Shown: positions 22,830-31,262 of the stretch, piece after piece | How positions within the stretch are numbered: position 1 is the first letter of the stretch | Layout: every line of letters begins with the position of its first letter | From: Prostheceraeus crozeri | Lineage: Eukaryota; Platyhelminthes; Polycladida; Euryleptidae | Direction: 5' to 3' | Length of the DNA: 64,000 nt | NCBI GenBank assembly: GCA_907163375.1 | Contig: CAJQUW010011521.1 | Location: 124,001-188,000 of the forward strand | Notes under the pieces: generated by a model | The model's database searches: none | What the model was told of the DNA's origin: nothing | What the model saw: the letters and a program-made list of their open reading frames with translations, nothing else | Position numbers and translations under genes: made by a program

Positions 22830-23640
22830 AGTAAAAGTTTTAATCATTTTGTAAGATGGGTAGGGTTAGAAATAAAGTTGATGATTGTAAAGTTAGAAAT
22901 TAAGTTATAACCATATCACTGTTTGTAAGATAGGTGAAATATAAATGAAGTTAGAATCACTTCGCTGTTTGTAAAGTTAGAAATAAAGTTGACGTTTGTA
23001 AAGTTAGAAATAAAGTTGATGATTGTAAAGTTTGAATTAATGTCAAAATCATTTCACTGTTTGTACAGTTTGTAAGATAGGTGAAACATAAAATAAAGTC
23101 ATAACCATGTTAGAGTTTGCAAAGTTAGAAATAAAGTTGACGTTTGTAAAGTTTGAATTAATGTTAAAATCATTTCACTGTTTGTACAGTTTGTAAGATA
23201 GGTGAAATATAAAATAAAGTCATAACCATTTTAGAGTTTGCAAAGTTAGAAATAAAGTTGACGTTTGTAAAGTTAGAAATAAAGTTGACGTTTGTAAAGT
23301 TAGAAATAAAGTTGATGATTGTAAAGTTTGAATTAATGTTAAAATCATTTCACTGTTTGTACAGTTTGTAAGATGGGTGAAATATAAAATAAAGTCATAA
23401 CCATGTTAGAGTTTGCAAAGTTAGAAATAAAGTTGACGTTTGTAAAGTTAGAAATAAAGTTGACGTTTGCAAAGTTAGAAATAAAGTTGATGATTGTAAA
23501 GTTTGAATTAATGTTAAAATCATTTCACTGTTTGTACAGTTTGTAAGATAGGTGAAATATAAAATGAAGTCATAAGTATTTCACTATTTGCAAGATAGGT
23601 AAAGTATAAAATAAAGTCATAACCATGTTAGAGTTTGTAA
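22830..23640 (+). repeat. Higher-order tandem repeat tract between convergent gene blocks
   Basis: The basic unit is ~25 bp, AAAGTTAGAAATAAAGTTGA plus CGTTTGT or TGATTGT. It is grouped into ~180-bp units that also contain AATCATTTCACTGTTTGTAC and AATAAAGTCATAACCAT; about four higher-order copies are seen. It is rich in AATAAA, so it could supply poly(A) signals to the polymerase transcript. Confidence 0.9.
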
Positions 23641-23699
23641 GTTAACATCCTCATCAACGCATGTAACATCATGGCAATTTCTTCGGCTTAGGAAACATC

Positions 23700-23910
23700 A
23701 ACCACTTTGCTGACTCATGTCTATAAATAGCTCTGACTCATGAAGGAGTAAGGCACCAGTCATACGAATCTAATCAGTCTTGTTCAACCTTTTCACCGAC
23801 ACGTGTGTGTGTGGGCGTGTCATTCAACATCGATGGCGCCTCATAAAGCGAAGACAGCTTGTGACCTTTTCACCGACAAGTGTGTGGACGATAGTTCATT
23901 GCGATGACTC
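23700..23910 (+). promoter_or_regulatory. Plus-strand TATA element with tiny ORF, facing the leftward gene cluster
   Basis: CTATAAATAGC lies near 23721. A 24-codon ORF starts at 23833 and ends at 23905. Two imperfect repeats (CCTTTTCACCGACACGTGTG near 23788, CCTTTTCACCGACAAGTGTG near 23867) lie across it. This may be a small spliced or antisense transcript; product unknown. Confidence 0.3.
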
Positions 23911-23930
23911 ATTCAAAACGCATCATGTGA

Positions 23931-24470
23931 TTAACACGATTCTATTAACTGTGACTCATACAGATAACGCATTAAAGATTTAACAATGTCAGCTACTTTA
24001 CTGATATCACGTAAACCAGTCATGATACAATGTCCGTTGTGAAACACTGCAATATGTACAGGATGCCACTTCCGAATCAGAGCAGCAGGAAAGAGTTCAG
24101 TTTCATAAAATATACAATGATTACTGGTTTTAATGTTGGCTAGATTCACTAACATCTTCAATTGAACAGACACTACTATATTCTTCAATGTCAGGGGACT
24201 CAGGCGGAGATGAGGCATGAGTGTTCGCATTTTCTTGACGACTTCGTAACACATGGACTGCATCACGAAATGAGAAAGGTTTCCTAGGACTTGGATTTTG
24301 CCGCAGCGAAAGATTTGAAGATTTCGACCGTTGCTCATGCGAATGACCAACATTTGCGGACGACCGCGATGATAGACTGAATCGGGAAGATGGGTATGCA
24401 ACTGTTCTAAATCGATGTCTCTTCTGAGATTCATTTCGCGCATGGCGTTGATGATGCGGATGGGGAGCAT
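23931..24470 (-). CDS. TATA-binding-protein-like protein
   Basis: The 179-aa ORF follows the two-repeat saddle plan of TBP. The first half begins MNLRRDIDLEQL and continues through YHRGRPQMLVIRMSNG and LQIFRCGKIQVLG, matching the TBP order of strands (NL..LDL, Y.P..F...IMR, LIF.SGK...TG). The second half has LKNIVVSVQLKM, YETELFPAALIRKW and IAVFHNGHCIMTGL, matching TBP's second repeat including the YE.ELFP signature. The stop is at 23931. The start could be 24470 or the internal methionine just before NLRRD. TBP normally nucleates transcription at TATA boxes; here it would be an element-encoded factor acting in the nucleus. Overlaps another ORF at 24130-24470. The similarity is judged by eye from known TBP structure. 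Confidence 0.8.
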   Translation of the reverse strand: MLPIRIINAMREMNLRRDIDLEQLHTHLPDSVYHRGRPQMLVIRMSNGRNLQIFRCGKIQVLGNLSHFVMQSMCYEVVKKMRTLMPHLRLSPLTLKNIVVSVQLKMLVNLANIKTSNHCIFYETELFPAALIRKWHPVHIAVFHNGHCIMTGLRDISKVADIVKSLMRYLYESQLIESC

Positions 24471-24843
24471 GACTCACAAATGACATGAGGGTGGAGTGAA
24501 CTTCCCTTTTATACTTTTCCCATGAGGGTTTTGGAATCACAATGTAGCAGTGATCATTATGTAGAATCATCTCTTGAATGCGAATAAATACAATGCCGTC
24601 TCCTACGTTAATGACACGGCAAGAGTGGGATAGGATAGCGCGATGCAACCTTCGTAGATGAAAGCGTTCTAGAGTTATCTGAAGTTGACGTTTCGTATCA
24701 TGAAATGTAACACACTGACTTTTCCATGATACATGGAGACATGCTGATAATTTCCACATGATTAAAACTTGAGTGAAGAAGGGTATGCCTAAGAAAGAAG
24801 GAGAGAGAGAGTCATGTTCATGTGTGGCATGGTGAGTGTACAT
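24130..24843 (-). CDS. Hypothetical 237-codon protein whose 3' half overlaps the TBP-like gene
   Basis: The first ~125 codons look protein-like (mixed hydrophobic and charged, for example GIVFIRIQEMILHNDHCYI). The rest is Ser/Arg-rich and ends in an acidic tail (SSPPESPDIEEYSSVCSIED) encoded in another frame over the TBP-like gene for about 340 bp. No family is recognised. Either this is true overprinting, or the upstream part splices elsewhere and the shared stretch is a chance open frame. The gene precedes TBP-like in transcription order. Confidence 0.45.
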   Translation of the reverse strand: MYTHHATHEHDSLSPSFLGIPFFTQVLIMWKLSACLHVSWKSQCVTFHDTKRQLQITLERFHLRRLHRAILSHSCRVINVGDGIVFIRIQEMILHNDHCYIVIPKPSWEKYKREVHSTLMSFVSHAPHPHHQRHARNESQKRHRFRTVAYPSSRFSLSSRSSANVGHSHEQRSKSSNLSLRQNPSPRKPFSFRDAVHVLRSRQENANTHASSPPESPDIEEYSSVCSIEDVSESSQH

Positions 24844-24919
24844 TTTCTTTCTTGATACGGTGGCCGTTAGGCCTTGGTCTCATAAAGACCGATGGTGCGT
24901 TCTCAGTGTGTGGAGAGTG

Positions 24920-25489
24920 TTACTGTAGTTGATCATCATCATCAACATGGACATCATTTTTAAAGGTGATGGAGACAAGATAGGGATTCAACGTAAACAA
25001 CCTTCCGTCCCTGCGCGGACCCATGTAGATGGTTTGAATTTTAATTTCGAAGGAGTAGAATCCTTTTCCCAAAATGGGGAGTGGTTTGCAATTGAGTAAG
25101 TCGAATTCGCTGCCCTCCTTTTCATGGATGATGAGACAGTGTCTATCCATATGCACATACATGTATCGTCTTTCCATGATGGGAACTTGTGGCCGCTTCC
25201 CATTGTGTCGAACAATTTCTTTGGGAATGGTGAGATTTTCTTTCAGGAATGTTTCAAGAGTATTGAATTGTAACCGTGTCCAATAGTCTAATGGCACACA
25301 CACGGCCACTCCATGCTTTGTTGACATAATCTTAAGATAATCTATCCGTTGACTTGGAGTTTTTATGGTTACGGCTTCTCCATGATGAGTTATCTTTTGA
25401 TTGAAAGCATTTTTATCCGATGGTAAGGTAAGGGAGTTCAGTGTACCCAGTGCGAGAGCAGAGGCGTTGATGGCTTCGAGCAACTGCAT
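24920..25489 (-). CDS. Unknown conserved protein, paralogue of the 242-aa protein
   Basis: The longest ORF runs to 25558, but a TTATAAAA box overlaps that start, so an internal methionine is likelier (25519 or 25489; 25489 used here). It shares with the protein at 27247-27975 the blocks VCVPLDYW versus LSIPIDNW, GKGFYSFEI versus GAGFYSFHI, and IYMGPRRDGRLFTLN versus VYVGPHQSDGNLISLN. The beta-rich pattern and acidic C-terminus (DDDDQ) would suit a single-strand DNA-binding or structural protein, but that is inference. Confidence 0.6.
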   Translation of the reverse strand: MQLLEAINASALALGTLNSLTLPSDKNAFNQKITHHGEAVTIKTPSQRIDYLKIMSTKHGVAVCVPLDYWTRLQFNTLETFLKENLTIPKEIVRHNGKRPQVPIMERRYMYVHMDRHCLIIHEKEGSEFDLLNCKPLPILGKGFYSFEIKIQTIYMGPRRDGRLFTLNPYLVSITFKNDVHVDDDDQLQ

Positions 25490-25529
25490 GGTTAGCGCAA
25501 GGACGGAAATGATTGCCATGCGCTCAGTC

Positions 25530-25556
25530 GTCCGTTTTATAAGCAGACCTAGCTCC
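25530..25556 (-). promoter_or_regulatory. TGATTGG plus TTATAAAA promoter of the 212-codon ORF
   Basis: On the minus strand TGATTGG is followed within about 15 bp by CTTATAAAACGG. Same layout as 16926-16980 and 28415-28460. Confidence 0.6.
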
Positions 25557-25599
25557 AATCACATGCGTTTCCCTTTTCTCGTTTTCCCTGTCTTTGTTA

Positions 25600-25870
25600 T
25601 GTGACAAAGAGTTATCGCACGTGAACTTTTGACTGCGTGGGTGGAAACCTTCCCTCTTACAAAGTCGTTCTAGTCCTCACAAAGACTTGAGTGACACGCC
25701 CCCTTTCTCGAACAAAGACGCATTCATTTATCTAACAAAGAGCCTGATAGTAATGCACAAAGCGCAATGACTCATGTTGTGACACGCCCCTTTTCTCGAA
25801 CAAAGACGCATTCATTTATCTAACAAAGAGCCCGATAGTAATACACAAAGCGCAATGATTCATGTTGCTC
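25600..25870. repeat. 88-bp tandem duplication in the intergenic region
   Basis: Two near-identical copies (about 25691-25779 and 25780-25866) begin GTGACACGCCCC and include AACAAAGACGCATTCATTTA. They may be promoter repeats. Confidence 0.85.
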
Positions 25871-25916
25871 TATACACCATTACAAAATACTCAGTGAAAA
25901 GAAATCTTTATTGCAT

Positions 25917-26336
25917 CTACACAATGTGTCGCGCATCAAACAAAGTCGTGGATGTAAACACACTCAGTTGAATCATGATATGTTTAACAACGTATGCATT
26001 TCCTTCCAACGTCTCTGCTATTCTCTCCATAATTTTCTCCATATGACGACCATAAAATTGATCACTAAGAGTAATCCATTCTGTGCAATAAGATCCAAAA
26101 CGAAGTGGTTTTTGTAAATCTTTCAACTCTATATAAGCAACGAGTCTACCCTTTACATCTTGAGGTTGTAAACTCTCCATCAATCTTTTGAAGAGAGGAA
26201 GGCTTTCAGTGAGCACTACTTTCATATCATTCATCTTCATTTTAAATGTAAGTTTCCAATCTTGTAAAAATCCATCGAATCCTTGTTGATCAAGTGTCAA
26301 ATGACACATGTGGTTACTTAAGGTACGATGCGCCAT
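25917..26336 (-). CDS. Stand-alone polymerase-N-terminal-like domain protein, paralogue 2
   Basis: The start at 26336 is chosen because it aligns with the N-termini of the other two paralogues; the ORF extends to 26363. Shared blocks include DVKGRLVAYIEL and FYGRHMEKIMERI. The DY of the others is replaced by DW (GFLQDW). It is the most diverged of the three. Lies just downstream of the exonuclease-like gene. Confidence 0.6.
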   Translation of the reverse strand: MAHRTLSNHMCHLTLDQQGFDGFLQDWKLTFKMKMNDMKVVLTESLPLFKRLMESLQPQDVKGRLVAYIELKDLQKPLRFGSYCTEWITLSDQFYGRHMEKIMERIAETLEGNAYVVKHIMIQLSVFTSTTLFDARHIV

Positions 26337-26509
26337 CATAAACGATGTAACTATAGATTTCACATTGCTTCAATGACTTCCACTATGAATAAAACAGAAA
26401 TAACAATCATGTTCCACTGTAAGTTTATTCAACACCAGACAAAATTTACAAGTACAGAATACACTTCATAAAATGATCATCATTCATTCACAAGGAGTAA
26501 AAACATGTT

Positions 26510-27073
26510 TTACATAGACCCATGCTGTTGACAATAATATAGATACAGTTCATAAACGTCATAGAGACTACAATGCCAGCGTGAAGAGAGTTTTGCAATG
26601 TAGGTAGCTTTATTTCTAGTATTACAATGGGATGGTGGTCTGTAAAGGTGATGTCTCTCACCGAAACATATTGCCATGTCAAAAATCATTTCATCTCTAA
26701 ACTTCTTTTGATCACAATGCATATGATAGTCTTGTCTTACACGATCTACCCAACATGGTAAATATAAATTATCAATGTGCAACTGAAGTGTTGTTGCTTC
26801 TCGTTCAGAATCATTTCCTAATATTTTAACAATATGAAAACCTGACAGCCACCGTTTGAAATCACTTATCAAATACGTTTCATTTACAAATCCAATATGA
26901 ATCAAAATAGAAGGATCAAGTCCATGCACATGACGTCGTGACCATTCGTCTTTGTGTGGAGGACAGTAGGCAAATCTATGATATACACTAACAACAGTTT
27001 GATCACTTTCTCTCATTGCAATAGCACTCAATTCCTGCATGGGTGTTCCCTCACTGTCTATGAAGATGACAAC
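26510..27073 (-). CDS. DEDDh-type 3'-5' exonuclease-like protein (exon)
   Basis: The open frame starts with VVIFIDSEGTP, an Exo I D-x-E motif, continues through RRHVHGLD and LGNDSERE (Exo II-like) and ends near RWHCSLYDVYELYLYY, an H-x4-D Exo III motif. This order is typical of DEDDh nucleases. The D-x-E lies upstream of the first ATG (27040), and a TAG immediately precedes the frame as part of a TTGTAG acceptor ending at 27074. The gene therefore probably has an upstream exon that I could not place with confidence. Role by inference: proofreading, or processing of DNA or RNA ends during replication. Confidence 0.65.
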   Translation of the reverse strand, partial: VVIFIDSEGTPMQELSAIAMRESDQTVVSVYHRFAYCPPHKDEWSRRHVHGLDPSILIHIGFVNETYLISDFKRWLSGFHIVKILGNDSEREATTLQLHIDNLYLPCWVDRVRQDYHMHCDQKKFRDEMIFDMAICFGERHHLYRPPSHCNTRNKATYIAKLSSRWHCSLYDVYELYLYYCQQHGSM

Positions 27074-27095
27074 CTACAATATCAAAAAGACTTCA

Positions 27096-27260
27096 TTACA
27101 AAATAATACATTGAGCAGGAACTTTACAAGGATGTCTGTCCTTTACATAACAAAAGATACATACAACATGATGACAATGTTTTATTTGAACATAACGCGC
27201 AAGACCGCGTTTTCCACATTCACTACATACTAACTGATTACAATACTTAAGATTTCTCTT
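27096..27260 (-). CDS. Small RING-like zinc-binding ORF, start unknown
   Basis: Cysteine/histidine spacing CSEC...CHHVVCIFC...C is RING-like (C-x2-C, then C-x-H-x3-C-x2-C). The open frame runs back to 27365 over the 242-aa gene's 3' end, but the conserved-looking part starts after a TTGTAATCAG acceptor-like site around 27240. Probably a spliced exon, perhaps of the exonuclease gene or of the 242-aa gene. Confidence 0.4.
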   Translation of the reverse strand, partial: KRNLKYCNQLVCSECGKRGLARYVQIKHCHHVVCIFCYVKDRHPCKVPAQCIIL

Positions 27261-27975
27261 TGGTGGTAGCACCATCTTTCTTTGATGTGCGACGACGTTT
27301 AGGTTTAGTGACAGGTTCTTGACACTCTTTGACACAAGAATCAATGACTTTCTCAATGTGATCAAGTCCTGTTAACTCAGGTTGATGATGAATTTGAGCA
27401 ATGCGCAAATTGAGAGAAATCAAATTCCCGTCAGATTGATGAGGTCCCACATAAACAGCAGGCACCTCAATATGAAATGAATAAAAGCCTGCACCTAACG
27501 ATGACAATTCTGTTTCAACTGATTGTTCAACTGTCACGCCTGAAGTGACTTTACAATACTTGCTTTGTAAAATATAGCAGCGAGTGCCGCGATACAATGG
27601 TTTATAATAAGAAGTTTTCTTTTCTGGCCACAACTGTAATAGTTCAGTAGGAATAAGAGCCTTTTGCCTCACAAAGTCTTCTAAAATGTCAAGCTGCTGA
27701 CGCAACCAATTATCAATAGGGATACTCAGGTTTTGACCGCAACGATTTACTTGCGTATCCACTTTTGGTAAGTATACCGCCGGCGTTTGAAGATAGAGTC
27801 GAACACCGTTGTAGCGCACTTGTTGTTTGTAGGTAGGATAGCCGTGAATTACCTTTTCAATTTTCGGATTCCACAGCTCGAGATGTTGAGGATTCAGTGA
27901 TGCAGCAGTTGGAGTAGGATTCATGGCCATGGCAGTCTGTAACGAAAGAATACCACTAAGTACATTCATGATCAT
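27247..27975 (-). CDS. Unknown conserved protein (242 aa), paralogue of the 212-codon protein
   Basis: Shares the GFYSF-x-I and Y-x-GP blocks with its paralogue at 24920-25489. Its extra C-terminal tail is lysine/arginine-rich (KPKRRRTSKKDG), which suits nuclear localisation or nucleic-acid binding. The pair arose by duplication inside the element lineage. No known family is recognised. Confidence 0.65.
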   Translation of the reverse strand: MIMNVLSGILSLQTAMAMNPTPTAASLNPQHLELWNPKIEKVIHGYPTYKQQVRYNGVRLYLQTPAVYLPKVDTQVNRCGQNLSIPIDNWLRQQLDILEDFVRQKALIPTELLQLWPEKKTSYYKPLYRGTRCYILQSKYCKVTSGVTVEQSVETELSSLGAGFYSFHIEVPAVYVGPHQSDGNLISLNLRIAQIHHQPELTGLDHIEKVIDSCVKECQEPVTKPKRRRTSKKDGATTKEKS

Positions 27976-28053
27976 CAGAGAAAAGAAAATCCTTAGCTTA
28001 GCAGTGACATATGAGGTGGCCCTTAAGAGGACCTTTTGGAGCGTTCACAGGAT

Positions 28054-28296
28054 TTAAAGCTTATCACCAAAGTCTAAGTCTTCGTCATCGTCCAGTAAAT
28101 TAAATGTCTTGGGCTTAGGACCCGAATTGAGTTTCAATTCCCTAAAAGACTTAAACGTAAAGCGTCTAGGTGGTGGAGGTGGCGGTGGCGGCAATGGTTC
28201 AACAAAATAAGCTTGTACAGTCATCGGCCACACACTCTCCTGCGTCTCTCTTCTAAAATGCTGGTAAGGTTTAGGCCAGACAGTCATGACACTCAC
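28054..28296 (-). CDS. Proline-rich small protein (80 aa)
   Basis: A run of eight prolines (EPLPPPPPPPPRRF) is followed by a basic segment and an acidic end (NLLDDDEDLDF). It is preceded by a good TGATTGG plus TTATAAAAG promoter at 28415-28460. A leader donor-like TTTACAAGTGAGTGTC spans the ATG region, like the polymerase leader TTTCACAAGGTGAGTGTC, so part of the ORF could be intronic. Function unknown. Confidence 0.5.
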   Translation of the reverse strand: MSVMTVWPKPYQHFRRETQESVWPMTVQAYFVEPLPPPPPPPPRRFTFKSFRELKLNSGPKPKTFNLLDDDEDLDFGDKL

Positions 28297-28414
28297 TTGT
28301 AAATTTGCAAACAGGATTGATCAGACAAAGTTGAGAGGGGAGAATGGCTTCAGCAAGTCACACACGCTTTCCAAGTCAAGAGAATGAAATGAAGAGAAAA
28401 TGGGGAGACGTCTG

Positions 28415-28460
28415 CTTTTATAATCTCCTGCGAATCCACATTTGACACTATGTGAGCCAA
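28415..28460 (-). promoter_or_regulatory. TGATTGG plus TTATAAAAG promoter
   Basis: Minus-strand CTGATTGGCTCAC followed by ATTATAAAAGCAGACG, about 120 bp upstream of the proline-rich ORF. Confidence 0.6.
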
Positions 28461-28560
28461 TCAGAGACCTCCGTTTCTCCCCTGACTTCGTTGCGGCAGG
28501 GAAAAAGAGGCACGCGGACGTCTGACTCATGAATGCTTTTCCCAAATCTTGTAGTCGAAT

Positions 28561-28983
28561 CTAGTTTAACACATTGAGTTGAATATGAATGTGTTTAATG
28601 CGACATAGGAGCAAGTTGGATCCATGCTCATGAAATGAATCTAGTCGAGATGCAATTTTTGCCATGTGTCGCTGATAGAAATCTTTGGGATCATGTATCG
28701 TCTCTGCAGAATAGGATGCAAAATGAAACACTACACGTTCACCTGCATGTTCATCAGTCACTTTCTCAAATTCAATCTCTGCAACTAATCGTCCTTTCAC
28801 ATCTTTATTCATCAAACTGTCCATGAGCTGTTGGAAAACGAAGTAACCTTTAGCGATAGCAAATTCTAAGTCTGCCTTTTCATGATGAAAGGAGATGATG
28901 TAGTCCCTAATCACACCACGAAGACTTTGTCGATGAAAACGTAGCGAACAAAATTCATTCGTAAACTTTACTGCTTCTGTCAT
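28561..28983 (-). CDS. Stand-alone polymerase-N-terminal-like domain protein, paralogue 3
   Basis: The ORF reaches 29052, but the methionine at 28983 aligns with the start of paralogue 1 (LRFHRQSLRGVIRDY against IRFHQECFGGLIQDY). Further shared blocks are DVKGRLVAEIEF with paralogue 2 and FYQRHMAKIASRLDSFH with paralogue 1. The upstream part borders the degenerate repeat that leads into the right array, so no promoter is identified. Confidence 0.65.
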   Translation of the reverse strand: MTEAVKFTNEFCSLRFHRQSLRGVIRDYIISFHHEKADLEFAIAKGYFVFQQLMDSLMNKDVKGRLVAEIEFEKVTDEHAGERVVFHFASYSAETIHDPKDFYQRHMAKIASRLDSFHEHGSNLLLCRIKHIHIQLNVLN

Positions 28984-29049
28984 CTTTCTTCCTTTCACTT
29001 CGGAGACATAGCATGAATGACATTCAGGTGCAACATGGCACGCTGATGC

Positions 29050-29127
29050 CAAATCTGGTCTCTGTTTTTCCGTCCGACGCTTGCTTCACCCGCTAGAACG
29101 ATTTTCATAAACATTCTAACTCTGTCG
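29050..29127 (-). repeat. Degenerate spacer between coding cluster and right array
   Basis: Related to the 65-bp blocks at 4379, 4542 and 4867 (CCAAATCTGG, TTCCGTCCGA) and ends AACTCTGTCGTTTT. Confidence 0.5.
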
Positions 29128-31262
29128 TTTTTTCACCGAAACTTCACCGACCCAACTTTTGACGACAAACACGATGGGATGGGTCTCGGAGCTCCATTCC
29201 AACATTTTGAAAAAATTTTTTTTTTCACGAAAAAATCCTAAGTGTCGAGACCACCGTAGTGAAAATTTTCGAAAAAATTTTTTGGACGAATTTCAACCTG
29301 AAACCTTGATAGAAGTTTGTTTCACATGATTCTGAACAACTTTGGTCTTTTCGACCAATTTAGTCAGTTGAGTCGTTGGGGGGGGGGGGCGGTTTTTTCA
29401 CCGAAACTTCACCGACCCAACTTTTGACGACAAACACGATGGGATGGGTCTCGGAGCTCCATTCCAACATTTTGAAAAAATTTTTTTTTTCACGAAAAAA
29501 TCCTAAGTGTCGAGACCACCGTAGTGAAAATTTTCGAAAAAATTTTTTGGACGAATTTCAACCTGAAACCTTGATAGAAGTTTGTTTCACATGATTCTGA
29601 ACAACTTTGGTCTTTTCGACCAATTTGGTCAGTTGAGTCGTTGGGGGGGGGGGGCGGTTTTTTCACCGAAACTTCACCGACCCAACTTTTGACGACAAAC
29701 ACGATGGGATGGGTCTCGGAGCTCCATTCCAACATTTTGAAAAAATTTTTTTTTTCACGAAAAAATCCTAAGTGTCGAGACCACCGTAGTGAAAATTTTC
29801 GAAAAAATTTTTTGGACGAATTTCAACCTGAAACCTTGATAGAAGTTTGTTTCACATGATTCTGAACAACTTTGGTCTTTTCAACCAATTTAGTCAGTTG
29901 AGTCGTTGGGGGGGGGGGGGCGGTTTTTTCACCGAAACTTCACCGACCCAACTTTTGACGACAAACACGATGGGATGGGTCTCGGAACTCCATTCCAACA
30001 TTTTGAAAATTTTTTTTTTTTCACGAAAAAATCCTAAGTGTCGAGACCACCGTAGTGAAACATTTTCGAAAAAATTTTTTGGACGAATTTCAACCTGAAA
30101 CCTTGATAGAAGTTTGTTTCACATGATTCTGAACAACTTTGGTCTTTTCGACCAATTTGGTCAGTTGAGTCGTTGGGGGGGGGGGGGCGGTTTTTTTCAC
30201 ACCGAAACTTCACCGACCCAACTTTTGACGACAAACACGATGGGATGGGTCTCGGAGCTACATTCCAACCATCGTTGAATTTTTTTTTTTCACGAAAAAA
30301 TCCTAAGTTGTCGAGACCACCGTAGTGAAAATTTTCGAAAAAATTTTCGAAAAAATTTTTTGGACGAATTTCAACCTGAAACCTTGATAGAAGTTTGTTT
30401 CACATGATTCTGAACAACTTTGGTCTTTTCAACCAATTTAGTCAGTTGAGTCGTTGGGGGGGGGGGGGGCGGTTTTTTCACCGAAACTTCACCGACCCAA
30501 CTTTTGACGACAAACACGATGGGATGGGTCTCGGAACTCCATTCCAACATTTTGATTTTTTTTTTCACGAAAAAATCCTAAGTGTCGAGACCACCGCAGT
30601 GAAACATTTTCGAAAAAATTTTTTGGACGAATTTCAACCTGAAACCTTGATAGAAGTTTGTTTCACATGATTCTGAACAACTTTGGTCTTTTCGACCAAT
30701 TTAGTCAGTTGAGTCATTGGGGGGGGGGGCGGTTTTTTCACCGAAACTTCACCGACCCAACTTTTGACGACAAACACGATGGGATGGGTCTCGGAGCTCC
30801 ATTCCAACATTTTGAAAAATTTTTTTTTTCATGAAAAAATCCTAAGTGTCGAGACCACCGTAGTGAAAATTTTCGAAAAATTTTTTTGGACGAATTTCAA
30901 CCTGAAACCTTGATAGAAGTTTGTTTCACATGATTCTGAACAACTTTGGTCTTTTCAACCAATTTGGTCAGTTGAGTCGTTGGGGGGGGCGGTTTTTTCA
31001 CCGAAACTTCACCGACCCAACTTTTGACGACAAACACGATGGGATGGGTCTCGGAGCTCCATTCCAACATTTTGAAAAAAAACTTTTTTTTCACGAAAAA
31101 ATCCTTAGTGTCGAGACCACCGTAGTGAAAATTTTCGAAAAAATTTTTTGGACGAATTTCAACCTGAAACCTTGATAGAAGTTTGTTTCACATGATTCTG
31201 AACAACTTTGGTCTTTTCAACCAATTTAGTCAGTTGAGTCGTTTGGGGGGGGGGAGGCGGTT
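29128..31262 (-). repeat. Right tandem array, about 8 units of the same satellite, inverted
   Basis: Reverse complement of the left-array unit. G-runs occur near 29379, 29643, 29909, 30175, 30457, 30719, 30982 and 31244. These units carry more substitutions and small indels than the left array (for example GTAGTGAAACATTTT, and a duplicated AAAATTTTCGAAAAAATTTT near 30330). Confidence 0.95.

Noticed and set aside
29376-31175. The same series of ORFs in the right array
   Set aside because: Same satellite in inverted orientation; no independent evidence of coding.
8751-31262. Interpretation of the tandem arrays as CRISPR
   Set aside because: Units are ~265 bp of continuous repeat with no unique spacers, in a eukaryotic genome.
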